Positions 16,744-23,640 of a stretch of DNA of 33,021 nucleotides are shown in pieces; the stretch's first letter is position 1, and every line of letters begins with the position of its first letter. Source of the DNA: a virus; the IMG/VR virus record IMGVR_UViG_3300009164_000026, positions 1-33,021 of that record; one strand, 5' to 3'. The translations under genes and the position numbers were made by a program. The notes below the pieces were generated by a model that searched no databases, had not been told where the DNA came from, and saw only the letters and a list, made by a program, of their open reading frames with translations.

Positions 16744-18329
16744 TGGCTGATCCTTGGGAAGTTGTGTCTGTTGCCCCTGCATCGCAATGGGATGTTGTTT
16801 CTACTGCGCCAGCCAAAAAACGGTCATGGACAGAAGTGCCAGGCGAGGCTTTAAGCAACATTCCATCAAGTGCCGCAAATTTGGCAAAAGGCTTATATCA
16901 GGCGGTTACTAATCCTGTTCAAACAGTTTCAGGTGTTTTGGATGTTGCCGCTGGCGGTTTACAAAATGCTTTGCCCAAACCTGTAGTTGATTTTGTTAAT
17001 AAATTTGATGCTGATCCCCAAGCGGCGCAACGTGCTGTTCTAGCGGCAAATGCGGCTGGTGGCATGGTAAAAGAGCGTTACGGTAGTGTAGATGCCTTAA
17101 AGAACACACTTGCCACAGATCCTGTGGGTGCAGCTGGCGATTTATCTTTATTGTTAAGTGGTGGTGCGGGTGTAGCGGCTAGAACACCGTTGTTGGCAAA
17201 AGCTGCACCTGTTCTAAAAACAGCAGCAGCTTACACCGATCCTTTAAATATGGCGGCTAAAGCTAGCGGTAAAATGTATGACCTTGCTGGCGCATTGACC
17301 AAACAAGGTTTGGGCTTTAAAACAGGCGTTGGAACAGAGCCTATTACCCAAGCCGTTCAAGCTGGTCGAGAAAGTAATCCAGCTTTTATTGAAAATTTGC
17401 GTGGTGATGTTCCTGCCATTAATGTTTTGGATGATGCCAAAGCAAATCTTACGCAAATGAATTTGAACAAGCAAAAAGATTATCGATCAGGCATGGTTGA
17501 CATCAAGAGCGACAAATCTGTGCTTGATCTTTCTAATGTTGAAGATGCTTTAAAAAATGCAGAAAACACAATTGATTTTAAGCAATCAGGTATACCTAAA
17601 GATGCCAAAGCAGTTGAAGTTTTAAAAAATATAAGAAAAAAAATAGATCAATGGAAAAAACTTGATCCTGTTGAATATCACACACCCGAGGGTCTTGACC
17701 ATTTAAAGCAAAGCCTTTGGGAAGATTTTGGAAAATTAGGCCAAGAAGAAAAAACTGCTTATTCTGTTGGCAAACAAGTATATGACTCGGTTAAAACCGA
17801 AATTGGCAAACAAGCGCCAACTTACGAAAAGGTGATGAAAGAATATACCGATGCAAGCGATTTAGCTAAGGAAATTGAACGATCATTGTCTCTTGGACAA
17901 AAAGCATCTGCTGATACTGCAATGCGTAAACTTCAGTCGCTAATGCGAAACAACGTAAACACAAATTATGGCCAACGGCTTGATTTAGCTCAACAATTGC
18001 AAGCCGCTGGCGGCAAAGACATAATGCCTGCATTGGCTGGTCAAGCTATGGGCGACTGGACACCAAGAGGCATCCAAAGAGCTACAGCAGGACTTGAGGG
18101 TATGGGCGCATATGCAATTGGTGGCCCTGCATTGGCGGCATTAGATGTAGCGGCATCATCGCCTAGATTAGTAGGAGAAGCATCATACAAATATGGTCAA
18201 CTTGCAAACGCCTTAAATCAAGGCCAACAAGCGGTTTCTAAAGCCATACCTATGACGGCAAAACAAGCTAGATTAGCGGCTCTTTTAGGGTCACAATCTA
18301 ATCCATACGCAATTGGAGAACAGCAATGA
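16743..18329 (+). CDS. Large virion protein, putative internal or ejection protein
   Basis: A 528-residue protein starting in a TAATG overlap. The first 25 residues hold two WEVVSVAPA/WDVVSTAPA repeats, a short tag also found at the N-terminus of phage ejection-type proteins. Next come Gly/Ala-rich amphipathic helices (about 35-180) that could insert in or cross membranes. The central region (about 225-400) is a charged helical domain including HTPEGLDHLKQSLWEDFGKL, and the C-terminus is again Ala-rich. The segment from about 17240 to 17900 is noticeably A/T-rich. The order after the 538-residue protein and before the fibre fits a DNA-ejection protein; no muramidase motif is visible. Confidence 0.7.
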   Translation: MADPWEVVSVAPASQWDVVSTAPAKKRSWTEVPGEALSNIPSSAANLAKGLYQAVTNPVQTVSGVLDVAAGGLQNALPKPVVDFVNKFDADPQAAQRAVLAANAAGGMVKERYGSVDALKNTLATDPVGAAGDLSLLLSGGAGVAARTPLLAKAAPVLKTAAAYTDPLNMAAKASGKMYDLAGALTKQGLGFKTGVGTEPITQAVQAGRESNPAFIENLRGDVPAINVLDDAKANLTQMNLNKQKDYRSGMVDIKSDKSVLDLSNVEDALKNAENTIDFKQSGIPKDAKAVEVLKNIRKKIDQWKKLDPVEYHTPEGLDHLKQSLWEDFGKLGQEEKTAYSVGKQVYDSVKTEIGKQAPTYEKVMKEYTDASDLAKEIERSLSLGQKASADTAMRKLQSLMRNNVNTNYGQRLDLAQQLQAAGGKDIMPALAGQAMGDWTPRGIQRATAGLEGMGAYAIGGPALAALDVAASSPRLVGEASYKYGQLANALNQGQQAVSKAIPMTAKQARLAALLGSQSNPYAIGEQQ

Positions 18330-19399
18330 GTTACAACGGTTCCGGCACATTTCAAATTAACTCCACGGGTCAGCCTGTTGTTGGTGGCACGATCATCAGT
18401 TCGTCTACCTTTAACGCACTAACGGCAGACTTAGCTACAGGTTTAACCACAGCCATAACAAAGGATGGTCAAACCGCTACAACGGCGCGAATACTCTTTG
18501 CCCAAGGGATTAACTCCACGCTGGTCACAGACGCATCTAGTGTGTCTACAGGTTCAATTTTTACGGCGGGTGGCGTAGGCATTGCCAAAAAACTTTATGT
18601 TGGCACAGACGCTAACATAGCGGGTAGTGCGGCGGTTACTGGGAATTTAACGGTTACTGGAACTTTGGGCGTTACTGGGGTGGCTACATTTAGCGCTACG
18701 CCAATTTATTCAAGTTTGACGGCTTCTAGTGCTGTAGCGACTGATGCGTCCAAAGCGCTAGTAAGTGTGGCAAACACTGGCACAGGCTCAAACGTATTAG
18801 CAACAGGCCCGACAATTGCCTCGTTAAATTTGACAACAGCTTTAACGCTTGCAAGCGCTGCTGGCACAAATGGTCAAGTGCTTACAAGTGCTGGATCGGG
18901 TTTGCCTACTTGGTCAACGCCAGCGTCTGCTGGGTTTACTATTGGAACTCCAACAGACTTATCACTAGGCACGTTGACTGCGGTTAACTACACTAGCATC
19001 CCAAGTTCAGCAAGACAAATAATAATTTCTTTTTCAGGGGTAGGCACAGACACCTCCCCAATACTTGTGCAACTTGGTGATGCTGGAGGCATTGAAAATA
19101 CTGGTTACATATCGGGGTCGTTCCGCACTACTAACGCAAGTGGTGTTACAGCTACCGATGGATTTGTCATTAGTTTTGCTATTACTTCCAATGCTTTTTT
19201 TGGTCATATGATATTAACATTAGAAAACAATACAACTAATAGTTGGGTTAGCTCACATTCTGGGCGAATTGCCAGTTCTGCTTCAGCCATTGGTGGCGGC
19301 AATAAATCATTATCTCAAACACTTGACCGACTGCGTATTACTACTGTAAATGGTACGGATTTATTTGATGCCGGTGAAGTTAACATTGCTTACATATAA
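18326..19399 (+). CDS. Tail fibre / receptor-binding protein
   Basis: A 357-residue fibre-like protein. The N-terminal third (INSTGQPVVGGTIISSSTFN, then DGQTATTARILFAQGIN) is a common phage fibre attachment module. It is followed by a beta-repeat shaft (VTGNLTVTGTLGVTGVATFS) and ASKALVSVANTGTGSNVLAT, a segment frequent in fibres. The linker GTNGQVLTSAGSGLPTW (180-196) leads to a C-terminal domain of about 160 residues (from FTIGTPTDLSLGTLTAVNYT) that probably contacts the receptor. The next gene is a tail-assembly chaperone-like protein, as usual for fibres. GGAGAA precedes the ATG. Confidence 0.82.
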   Translation: MSYNGSGTFQINSTGQPVVGGTIISSSTFNALTADLATGLTTAITKDGQTATTARILFAQGINSTLVTDASSVSTGSIFTAGGVGIAKKLYVGTDANIAGSAAVTGNLTVTGTLGVTGVATFSATPIYSSLTASSAVATDASKALVSVANTGTGSNVLATGPTIASLNLTTALTLASAAGTNGQVLTSAGSGLPTWSTPASAGFTIGTPTDLSLGTLTAVNYTSIPSSARQIIISFSGVGTDTSPILVQLGDAGGIENTGYISGSFRTTNASGVTATDGFVISFAITSNAFFGHMILTLENNTTNSWVSSHSGRIASSASAIGGGNKSLSQTLDRLRITTVNGTDLFDAGEVNIAYI

Positions 19400-19408
19400 G
19401 GATTTATT

Positions 19409-19702
19409 ATGCACACCATTTCAGTAAATGTAAGCACTGGCGAAAAAACCATTGTTCCGTACACCACGGAAGAACAAGCCGAATACGATACAAAGAAAGC
19501 AGCATGGGATGCTGGCGCTAATGACCGCAAGGCGGCAGAAGTTAGAGCTGAACGCAATGCTAAGTTAAGCGCAACAGATTGGACGCAAGTGGCTGATACT
19601 ACTGCTGACAAAACTGCATGGGCTACATATCGTCAGGCATTACGCAATGTGCCAACGCAAAGCGGATTTCCAAACAATGTTGTTTGGCCTGACGCACCAT
19701 GA
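19409..19702 (+). CDS. Tail-assembly chaperone-like protein (Phage_tail_APC family)
   Basis: A 97-residue protein whose second half contains RNAKLSATDWTQVADTTADK then WATYRQALRNVPTQSGFPNN, the hallmark of the Phage_tail_APC family (Pfam PF16778 as I recall it). The N-terminal half is a predicted helix rich in Glu and Ala. Such genes sit just after fibre genes and are thought to help fold or attach the fibre. AAGGA stands before the ATG. It overlaps the next gene by four bases. Confidence 0.85.
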   Translation: MHTISVNVSTGEKTIVPYTTEEQAEYDTKKAAWDAGANDRKAAEVRAERNAKLSATDWTQVADTTADKTAWATYRQALRNVPTQSGFPNNVVWPDAP

Positions 19703-19893
19703 TTGACGACACTACCAAAATAGACGTTCACGTTGCCGTTTGTAGTGAACGGTACGCGGCTATTGAGAAGTCTTTTGTCGATGGCGATAAGCGCATGACG
19801 CGGATTGAATATCTGTTGTATGCGGTGATTGTGTGCGTTTTGTTTGGGCCAGGCGTGGCGGGTGAGCTTGTTAAAAAAGTCTTGGGGCTATAA
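19699..19893 (+). CDS. Small membrane protein, possible holin-associated
   Basis: A 64-residue protein with a cytoplasmic-type charged N-terminus (KIDVHVAVCSERYAAIEKSF, DGDKRMTRIE) and one membrane segment, YLLYAVIVCVLFGPGVAGEL, near the C-terminus. The layout resembles XhlA-type haemolysin-like lysis accessory proteins, but the family is not certain. It opens the lysis cluster. The TAA stop is followed immediately, in the same frame, by the coding region of the next gene. Confidence 0.7.
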   Translation: MIDDTTKIDVHVAVCSERYAAIEKSFVDGDKRMTRIEYLLYAVIVCVLFGPGVAGELVKKVLGL

Positions 19894-20433
19894 ATTGATC
19901 CGTTCACAGCCGCCCTTGCCGCTATTGCCGCTATCAAGCAGGCCGTATCTTTTTACAAGGACTGCAAAGCGGCTTCCAAAGATGTCACCAACATCACAAT
20001 GGAAATTTCGAGCTACATCGGTAAATTTTTTGATGCCCACGAACAAGTCAAAACCGCCGCAGCAGAGCAAAAGAAAAACCCGCCAAAGGGTAAGTCACTA
20101 AAAGCCCAAGCACTTGACAACATCTTTCAAGAGATGGAGCTGGAGCGCCAAGCGGTAGAGTTAAGGGAATTGTTGATCTACGGCGTTGATCCAGCGTTGG
20201 GTGCGGTGTGGTCAAGGTTTCAAGAAGAGTTTGAAAGGCTGCAAGAGGAGCAAGAAAAGGAAAGGCTAGAGCAGGAAGCAAAAGACAAGGTCGCACTATG
20301 GCAACGGCGAAAAATGCTAAACAGCCTGCAAGACAGAGCGTTAATAATCGGGGCGGTGATGATCGTTACCCTATACCTCCACCTCCTGTTTCTCGCAATA
20401 CGCCAAATGAAGATAATCAAGTGGGGTTCTTGA
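19894..20433 (+). CDS. Membrane-anchored phage protein, probable ATT start
   Basis: A 179-residue reading frame. The first ATG is at 19999, but the frame is open and protein-like back to 19894, right after the previous TAA: (I/M)DPFTAALAAIAAIKQAVSF. Many phages have a protein starting MDPFTA with this layout, so translation very probably begins at ATT (19894), with GGGG about eight bases upstream. The middle is a charged helix with Glu/Gln repeats (about 105-130). One membrane segment (ALIIGAVMIVTLYLHLLFLA) is near the C-terminus. The last 136 bases overlap the 20298 gene in another frame. The role is unknown; it sits within the lysis cluster. Confidence 0.7.
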   Translation: MDPFTAALAAIAAIKQAVSFYKDCKAASKDVTNITMEISSYIGKFFDAHEQVKTAAAEQKKNPPKGKSLKAQALDNIFQEMELERQAVELRELLIYGVDPALGAVWSRFQEEFERLQEEQEKERLEQEAKDKVALWQRRKMLNSLQDRALIIGAVMIVTLYLHLLFLAIRQMKIIKWGS

Positions 20434-20582
20434 TTGCTTTTTTAAGCCTAGTGGTAGTGTTTGGATTGTTGTTGCCGATCATAGGAATGATGTATTTGGA
20501 TATTTTGGAAGCCAAACAAGAGACAAAACGCCAGCAAGCGGTGGTTCAAAGATTAATCAATAAAGCAGAGGAAAACAAATGA
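20298..20582 (+). CDS. Small membrane protein
   Basis: A 94-residue protein with a hydrophilic, Pro-rich N-terminus (DDRYPIPPPPVSRN), one long hydrophobic segment (QVGFLIAFLSLVVVFGLLLP, extending to about residue 67) and a C-terminal charged helix (AKQETKRQQAVVQRLINKAE). Its first 45 codons overlap the end of the previous gene in another frame. The downstream ATGA overlap with the holin gene supports translation. The shape, one anchor plus a coiled tail, could be an inner-membrane spanin, but the anchor is not N-terminal and I do not assign that. Confidence 0.68.
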   Translation: MATAKNAKQPARQSVNNRGGDDRYPIPPPPVSRNTPNEDNQVGFLIAFLSLVVVFGLLLPIIGMMYLDILEAKQETKRQQAVVQRLINKAEENK

Positions 20583-21088
20583 TTCCCATAGTTGCATCCC
20601 TTTTGGGGACACTTGCTCAAAACGGCCTTACTTTGCTTAGTAGCGCCATCCAAGCCAAAGGCAAAGAAGTTGTTGAAAACACTTTGGGCGTGAAAATCCC
20701 TGACAATCCGACCCCTGAAGATGTCAGCAAGCTACGCCAGCTTCAATTTGAACATGAAGAGCGCTTGCTTGAGTTAGGCATTGAAAAAGCAAAGATGGAA
20801 TTGGCTGAATTGCAGTTATTTGCCGATGCCGCCAAGAACGAAGATAACAACGTCACAAGCCGCTGGGATTCAGATATGGCATCTGACTCTTGGCTATCCA
20901 AGAACATACGCCCCATGTCGTTGATCGCCATCTTTTCGGGTTACTTCTTGTTTGCCATGATGTCTGCCTTTGGGTACAACGCAAATGAGTCCTACGTCAC
21001 TTTGCTGGGTAACTGGGGGATGCTGATCATGGGCGCGTACTTTGGTGGGCGCACGGTTGAGAAACTTGCAGAAATGAGGAAGAAATGA
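20579..21088 (+). CDS. Holin of the 3-TM (GTA_holin_3TM-like) class
   Basis: A 169-residue protein. The N-terminus is a hydrophobic helix (MIPIVASLLGTLAQNGLTLL). A charged coiled helix follows (about 45-90, QLQFEHEERLLELGIEKAKM). Then SRWDSDMASDSWLSKNIRPM leads to two membrane segments (SLIAIFSGYFLFAMMSAFGY and VTLLGNWGMLIMGAYFGGRT). The 'SDSWLSKNIRPMSL' motif is typical of the 3-TM holin superfamily found in gene-transfer agents and phages. It would form the membrane lesion that releases or activates the endolysin. Start in an ATGA overlap; the next ATG overlaps its stop. Confidence 0.85.
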   Translation: MIPIVASLLGTLAQNGLTLLSSAIQAKGKEVVENTLGVKIPDNPTPEDVSKLRQLQFEHEERLLELGIEKAKMELAELQLFADAAKNEDNNVTSRWDSDMASDSWLSKNIRPMSLIAIFSGYFLFAMMSAFGYNANESYVTLLGNWGMLIMGAYFGGRTVEKLAEMRKK

Positions 21089-21306
21089 AAGCCAAACTAA
21101 CTTTCTTTGTCACCATGATGGTCAGCTTTACTTTGTGCGTGGTCATCATTAGCATGGTTTTTGTGCTTATGGCTGGATTATTTGACGAAAAAGTTGATAA
21201 CGCAGAAATCTTTAAGTTGATTAGCCCCGCATTCCAAACCATTGTTGGTGGCTTTATTGGTTTATTGGCTGGCGTAAAACTGTCCCATGATGAGGAAGAA
21301 AAATGA
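21085..21306 (+). CDS. Small membrane protein, possible second holin or antiholin
   Basis: A 73-residue protein with two membrane segments: LTFFVTMMVSFTLCVVIISM plus MVFVLMAGLF at the N-terminus and AFQTIVGGFIGLLAGVKLSH near the end, with a short acidic tail (DEEEK). GAGGAAG precedes the ATG. It lies between the 3-TM holin and the endolysin, which suggests an accessory holin, antiholin or regulator; the sequence alone does not choose. Confidence 0.75.
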   Translation: MKAKLTFFVTMMVSFTLCVVIISMVFVLMAGLFDEKVDNAEIFKLISPAFQTIVGGFIGLLAGVKLSHDEEEK

Positions 21307-21647
21307 GCTTAAGCACCGAACAAGCTGCATTCCTATTGGATGCCTGCAAACTGATCCAATTTGCCACAGAGCAGGGTTTTATGGTAACCGGCGGGGAACT
21401 GGCGCGGACTCCTGAACAACAGGCTTTGCACTTTAAGGCGGGGCGTTCCAAGACCATGAACAGCATTCACCTTAAGCGCTGCGCTATTGACCTTAATTTT
21501 TTTAAGGATGGGAAGATCATTTGGGATAAGGTGACTCTTGCGCCTCTAGGGGCTTATTGGGAAGCTCTTCACCCAAAGAATCGTTGGGGAGGGAATTTCT
21601 CCAACTTGGTGGATTGTCCTCACTTTGAACGTGTGCCAGCAACATAG
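21303..21647 (+). CDS. Endolysin, M15-type (VanY/L-Ala-D-Glu peptidase-like)
   Basis: A 114-residue peptidoglycan peptidase. The zinc site is visible: SIHLKRCAIDL (54-64, H56 and D63) matches the SxHxxGxAxD motif, and DCPHFE (104-109, H107) matches the second His motif. WGGNF (95-99) and the N-terminal GGELARTPEQQA helix are also standard. It cleaves stem peptides in the cell wall at lysis. It has no cell-wall-binding domain and no signal peptide, so it needs the holin. GAGGAAG precedes the ATG. The last 131 bases are antisense to the 21517 gene. Confidence 0.9.
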   Translation: MSLSTEQAAFLLDACKLIQFATEQGFMVTGGELARTPEQQALHFKAGRSKTMNSIHLKRCAIDLNFFKDGKIIWDKVTLAPLGAYWEALHPKNRWGGNFSNLVDCPHFERVPAT

Positions 21648-21714
21648 CAAAAAGGATTAACGTCCCAATTCCAATAATTGCGCCAATGGCTAAAGCAAAG
21701 ACGGTGGCAATCAT
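21517..21714 (-). CDS. Small membrane protein, last gene of the leftward operon
   Basis: A 65-residue protein whose first 29 residues are an almost unbroken membrane segment (MIATVFALAIGAIIGIGTLI, then LFAMLLAHV), followed by a Pro/Ser/Glu-rich soluble tail. A longer frame exists upstream to 21783, but ATG 21714 has GAGGAAA upstream and overlaps the stop of the previous leftward gene (ATGA), so I choose it. Its last 131 bases lie antisense to the endolysin gene. The role is unknown; it could affect the membrane or host entry by other phages. Confidence 0.7.
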   Translation of the reverse strand: MIATVFALAIGAIIGIGTLILFAMLLAHVQSEDNPPSWRNSLPNDSLGEELPNKPLEAQESPYPK

Positions 21715-22340
21715 GTCTTTTCCTCTATTGTGTAAAACCAATCGTCCCCCGCTGACCATTTGCGTGTGCCATCCACCGACCATAGATGCTGCGCTGCTTG
21801 GAAATCGGGAAACTTGGTTTGTGCAGGCACAAGGCTTTGGTCATACCACAAACAGCGATTGTTGGGCTGGCAAGCAAATTGACCATTTTCTAATTTGATC
21901 CAATTAAAGCTCTTATGCTCCTCAGCGGTTTCCGTAAAGCCAGTGTCTAAATCCATCCCATCGGCACAAAAGTCAACGGTAAACAGGTATGTGCCAAAGT
22001 GCCATTGCTTATCTTTTCCAAGAAACTTAACACCAAGGTTACGCAAGCCAATCTTTTCAACAATAGAAAACCGATACCCCATGCAATCCCACAATTGCAA
22101 AGTGTCTATGGGCAGGTCACTAGCGCCCTCTTTCCACACATAGGCATGGATTGGTAGTTTGTCGTACAAAGCGCCGTAATCGGTTAATAGCGACTCAATC
22201 CGAAACACTTGCCCTCTAAGGGCTTTAAGGCTAACCCACACGCAAGGCACAAGCTCGCCATGCCCCTTGGTGTGGTTGTACAAGAATTCAGCTTTTACAA
22301 AGCATTTGATAGGCGGTAATGATGAAACAAGGTAACTCAA
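21711..22340 (-). CDS. Conserved phage protein, 209 residues
   Basis: A mixed alpha/beta protein rich in aromatic residues. The start is probably TTG 22340, which overlaps the upstream stop as TTGA and has GGGAG nine bases before it; it reads (M)SYLVSSLPPIKCFVKAEFLY. An ATG at 22373 would overlap the previous gene by 37 bases. Features include NHTKGHGELVPCVWVSLKAL (about 22-41) and LDTLQLWDCMGYRFS-like strands. I recall this layout in unannotated proteobacterial phage genes but know no function. It lies downstream of recombination genes in the leftward operon. Confidence 0.72.
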   Translation of the reverse strand: MSYLVSSLPPIKCFVKAEFLYNHTKGHGELVPCVWVSLKALRGQVFRIESLLTDYGALYDKLPIHAYVWKEGASDLPIDTLQLWDCMGYRFSIVEKIGLRNLGVKFLGKDKQWHFGTYLFTVDFCADGMDLDTGFTETAEEHKSFNWIKLENGQFACQPNNRCLWYDQSLVPAQTKFPDFQAAQHLWSVDGTRKWSAGDDWFYTIEEKT

Positions 22341-22639
22341 ATTAACTCCCGTTGTACTGGCACAAATTGCCATTCACGCTCTGCCCTGCCTGAGTTGGAC
22401 TTGGTGGTGCGTCCTGTAAGCTCCACACGCCCATCTTTCTCAAGCTCTTTCATGCGCCTTGCCACCTGGTTGCCATCAAGCCCCACAAGCTCGGCTATGC
22501 CATCCTTGCCCATTGGCCCAAAGCGGCGCAAACACTCCACAATCTTTTCAAAATGCTGCTTGGCAAGGTCTATGGATTGATCCGCTGCGGCGTGGCTGGT
22601 AAAGGGGTCAAGCCCTCTTGCTCTAAAAAGGGATGTCAT
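22337..22639 (-). CDS. Winged-helix DNA-binding protein
   Basis: A 100-residue protein from ATG 22639. It begins MTSLFRARGLDPFTSHAAAD, a common opening of small phage helix-turn-helix proteins ('DPxTSHxAA'). Residues about 44-83 form a winged helix: ECLRRFGPMGKDGIAELVG then GNQVARRMKELEKDGRVELT. The wing is followed by a basic stretch (GRTTKSNSGR). It probably binds DNA, perhaps as a regulator of this operon. The start overlaps the previous gene by 17 bases and the end overlaps the next start by four. Confidence 0.75.
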   Translation of the reverse strand: MTSLFRARGLDPFTSHAAADQSIDLAKQHFEKIVECLRRFGPMGKDGIAELVGLDGNQVARRMKELEKDGRVELTGRTTKSNSGRAEREWQFVPVQRELI

Positions 22640-22853
22640 CTCTAGCCCCTGTATTTGTCTTTTCCTCCAAGTCATAGCAATTAGCCCATCCATTCCAACC
22701 GCCGTCCACAAGCGGCATTGAATCCATCTTAATCTTGAGATTGTCGTTGTCGTCTACAAACACTGAGCCAATGGTTTGGTAGCGTTTTTTTTCTTGACCA
22801 TCTTGGTTAATGTATGTGCCGGTAATAACAACGATGTTTTTGTATTTCTTCAT
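22623..22853 (-). CDS. Small beta protein with SSB-like C-terminal tip
   Basis: A 76-residue protein predicted as mostly beta: KYKNIVVITGTYINQDGQEK, then KRYQTIGSVFVDDNDNLKIK and WNGWANCYDLE. It ends in RDDIPF, the exact type of acidic-aromatic tip by which single-stranded DNA-binding proteins recruit partners. Its genes for neighbours are an exonuclease and an annealing protein, which supports a single-strand-binding or recombination-mediator role. It is shorter than bacterial SSB and lacks the classical OB signature, so the role is inference. ATGA overlap with the exonuclease gene. Confidence 0.7.
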   Translation of the reverse strand: MKKYKNIVVITGTYINQDGQEKKRYQTIGSVFVDDNDNLKIKMDSMPLVDGGWNGWANCYDLEEKTNTGARDDIPF

Positions 22854-23455
22854 GGGAGGCTTTCTAATTGTTGGATTTTTAGGTCTACATCACCCAAGAA
22901 TTGGATGACTGAATTCTCAAGCAAATTAACCATTTCGGGGTCATAGTTGATGCGCTTGATGAATAGCTGGTGTCTTTCGGGCAACCGAGGATCAAAACTC
23001 ACAAAATCGCACCAAGGGCGGTCGGCGCAGGCCATTTGCCACATCATTTGCGTAATGTATTTCTCGGGTACTTTGCGGTCTAACAGGGTTTGCAAATGGG
23101 TTGCGGTATTGGGGCATTTGATTTCAACCATGCCCTCAGAGGCCAAGCCGTCAGGGGATGCCCCCGACATGGTGATCCAAGGGTGGTCAACAAAACCCAC
23201 CTCTGTAACCAAGATGTCCATCCTTGCCTCATAAGCAGCTCGGGCAAACGGCTCGGTTTCCGTTCCCCAGGCCATTGATGCATTGCTGTAAGATTCGGCA
23301 GGCTTGCCTGTTAACCTTTCGCAAACCAGTTGGGCAAGGTAATTCTCACGGCTGGCGCTTGCCCCTGTCTTGGTCTTGGCAATAATGTCGGCTACCCTAC
23401 TAGCGGTAACTTTGCCACACCTGGCGGCAAACCATTCCTCTGTGCGTTGTTCCAT
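22850..23455 (-). CDS. YqaJ/lambda Exo-like 5'-3' exonuclease
   Basis: A 201-residue PD-(D/E)xK nuclease. The N-terminus TEEWFAARCGKVTASRVADI is the YqaJ signature. WGTETEPFAR (63-72) gives the early acidic residues. ASPDGL (99-104, D102) and EIKCPN (111-116, E111 and K113) are the catalytic core, and TQMMWQMA (135-142) is the QxxxQ-type helix. It resects double-strand ends to expose 3' single strands for the ERF partner encoded two genes upstream. AAAGGGG precedes the ATG, which overlaps the previous stop as TAATG. Confidence 0.92.
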   Translation of the reverse strand: MEQRTEEWFAARCGKVTASRVADIIAKTKTGASASRENYLAQLVCERLTGKPAESYSNASMAWGTETEPFARAAYEARMDILVTEVGFVDHPWITMSGASPDGLASEGMVEIKCPNTATHLQTLLDRKVPEKYITQMMWQMACADRPWCDFVSFDPRLPERHQLFIKRINYDPEMVNLLENSVIQFLGDVDLKIQQLESLP

Positions 23456-23640
23456 TATTCGCCCCTTTCTTTGAGCATTGCTTCTGCTAATAAATATGCC
23501 AACCGTGCGTAATCTTCATGGGTCAAATCCAAATCATTGATTGAGATCAAACCGTGCATTGCTTTGGCGGCAAAATAATCCCGCAAGGTCATGCCTGTTA
23601 AATCCGTCCTATGTGGGTTTGGAAATGCTTGTTCTTTCAT
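23455..23640 (-). CDS. Small conserved phage protein
   Basis: A 61-residue protein. The segment GMTLRDYFAAKAMHGLI (about 16-32) is a very common motif in small phage proteins located among recombination genes, followed by an acidic helix (HEDYARLAYLLAEAMLKE). No function is known to me. AAGGAG precedes the ATG, and it is coupled to both the ERF and exonuclease genes. Confidence 0.75.
   Translation of the reverse strand: MKEQAFPNPHRTDLTGMTLRDYFAAKAMHGLISINDLDLTHEDYARLAYLLAEAMLKERGE

Noticed and set aside
19891-19893. Stop-codon readthrough joining the 64-residue protein to the next frame
   Set aside because: The following residues look like a natural N-terminus (DPFTAALAA) and the upstream protein ends just after its membrane segment, so a new start at ATT is simpler.
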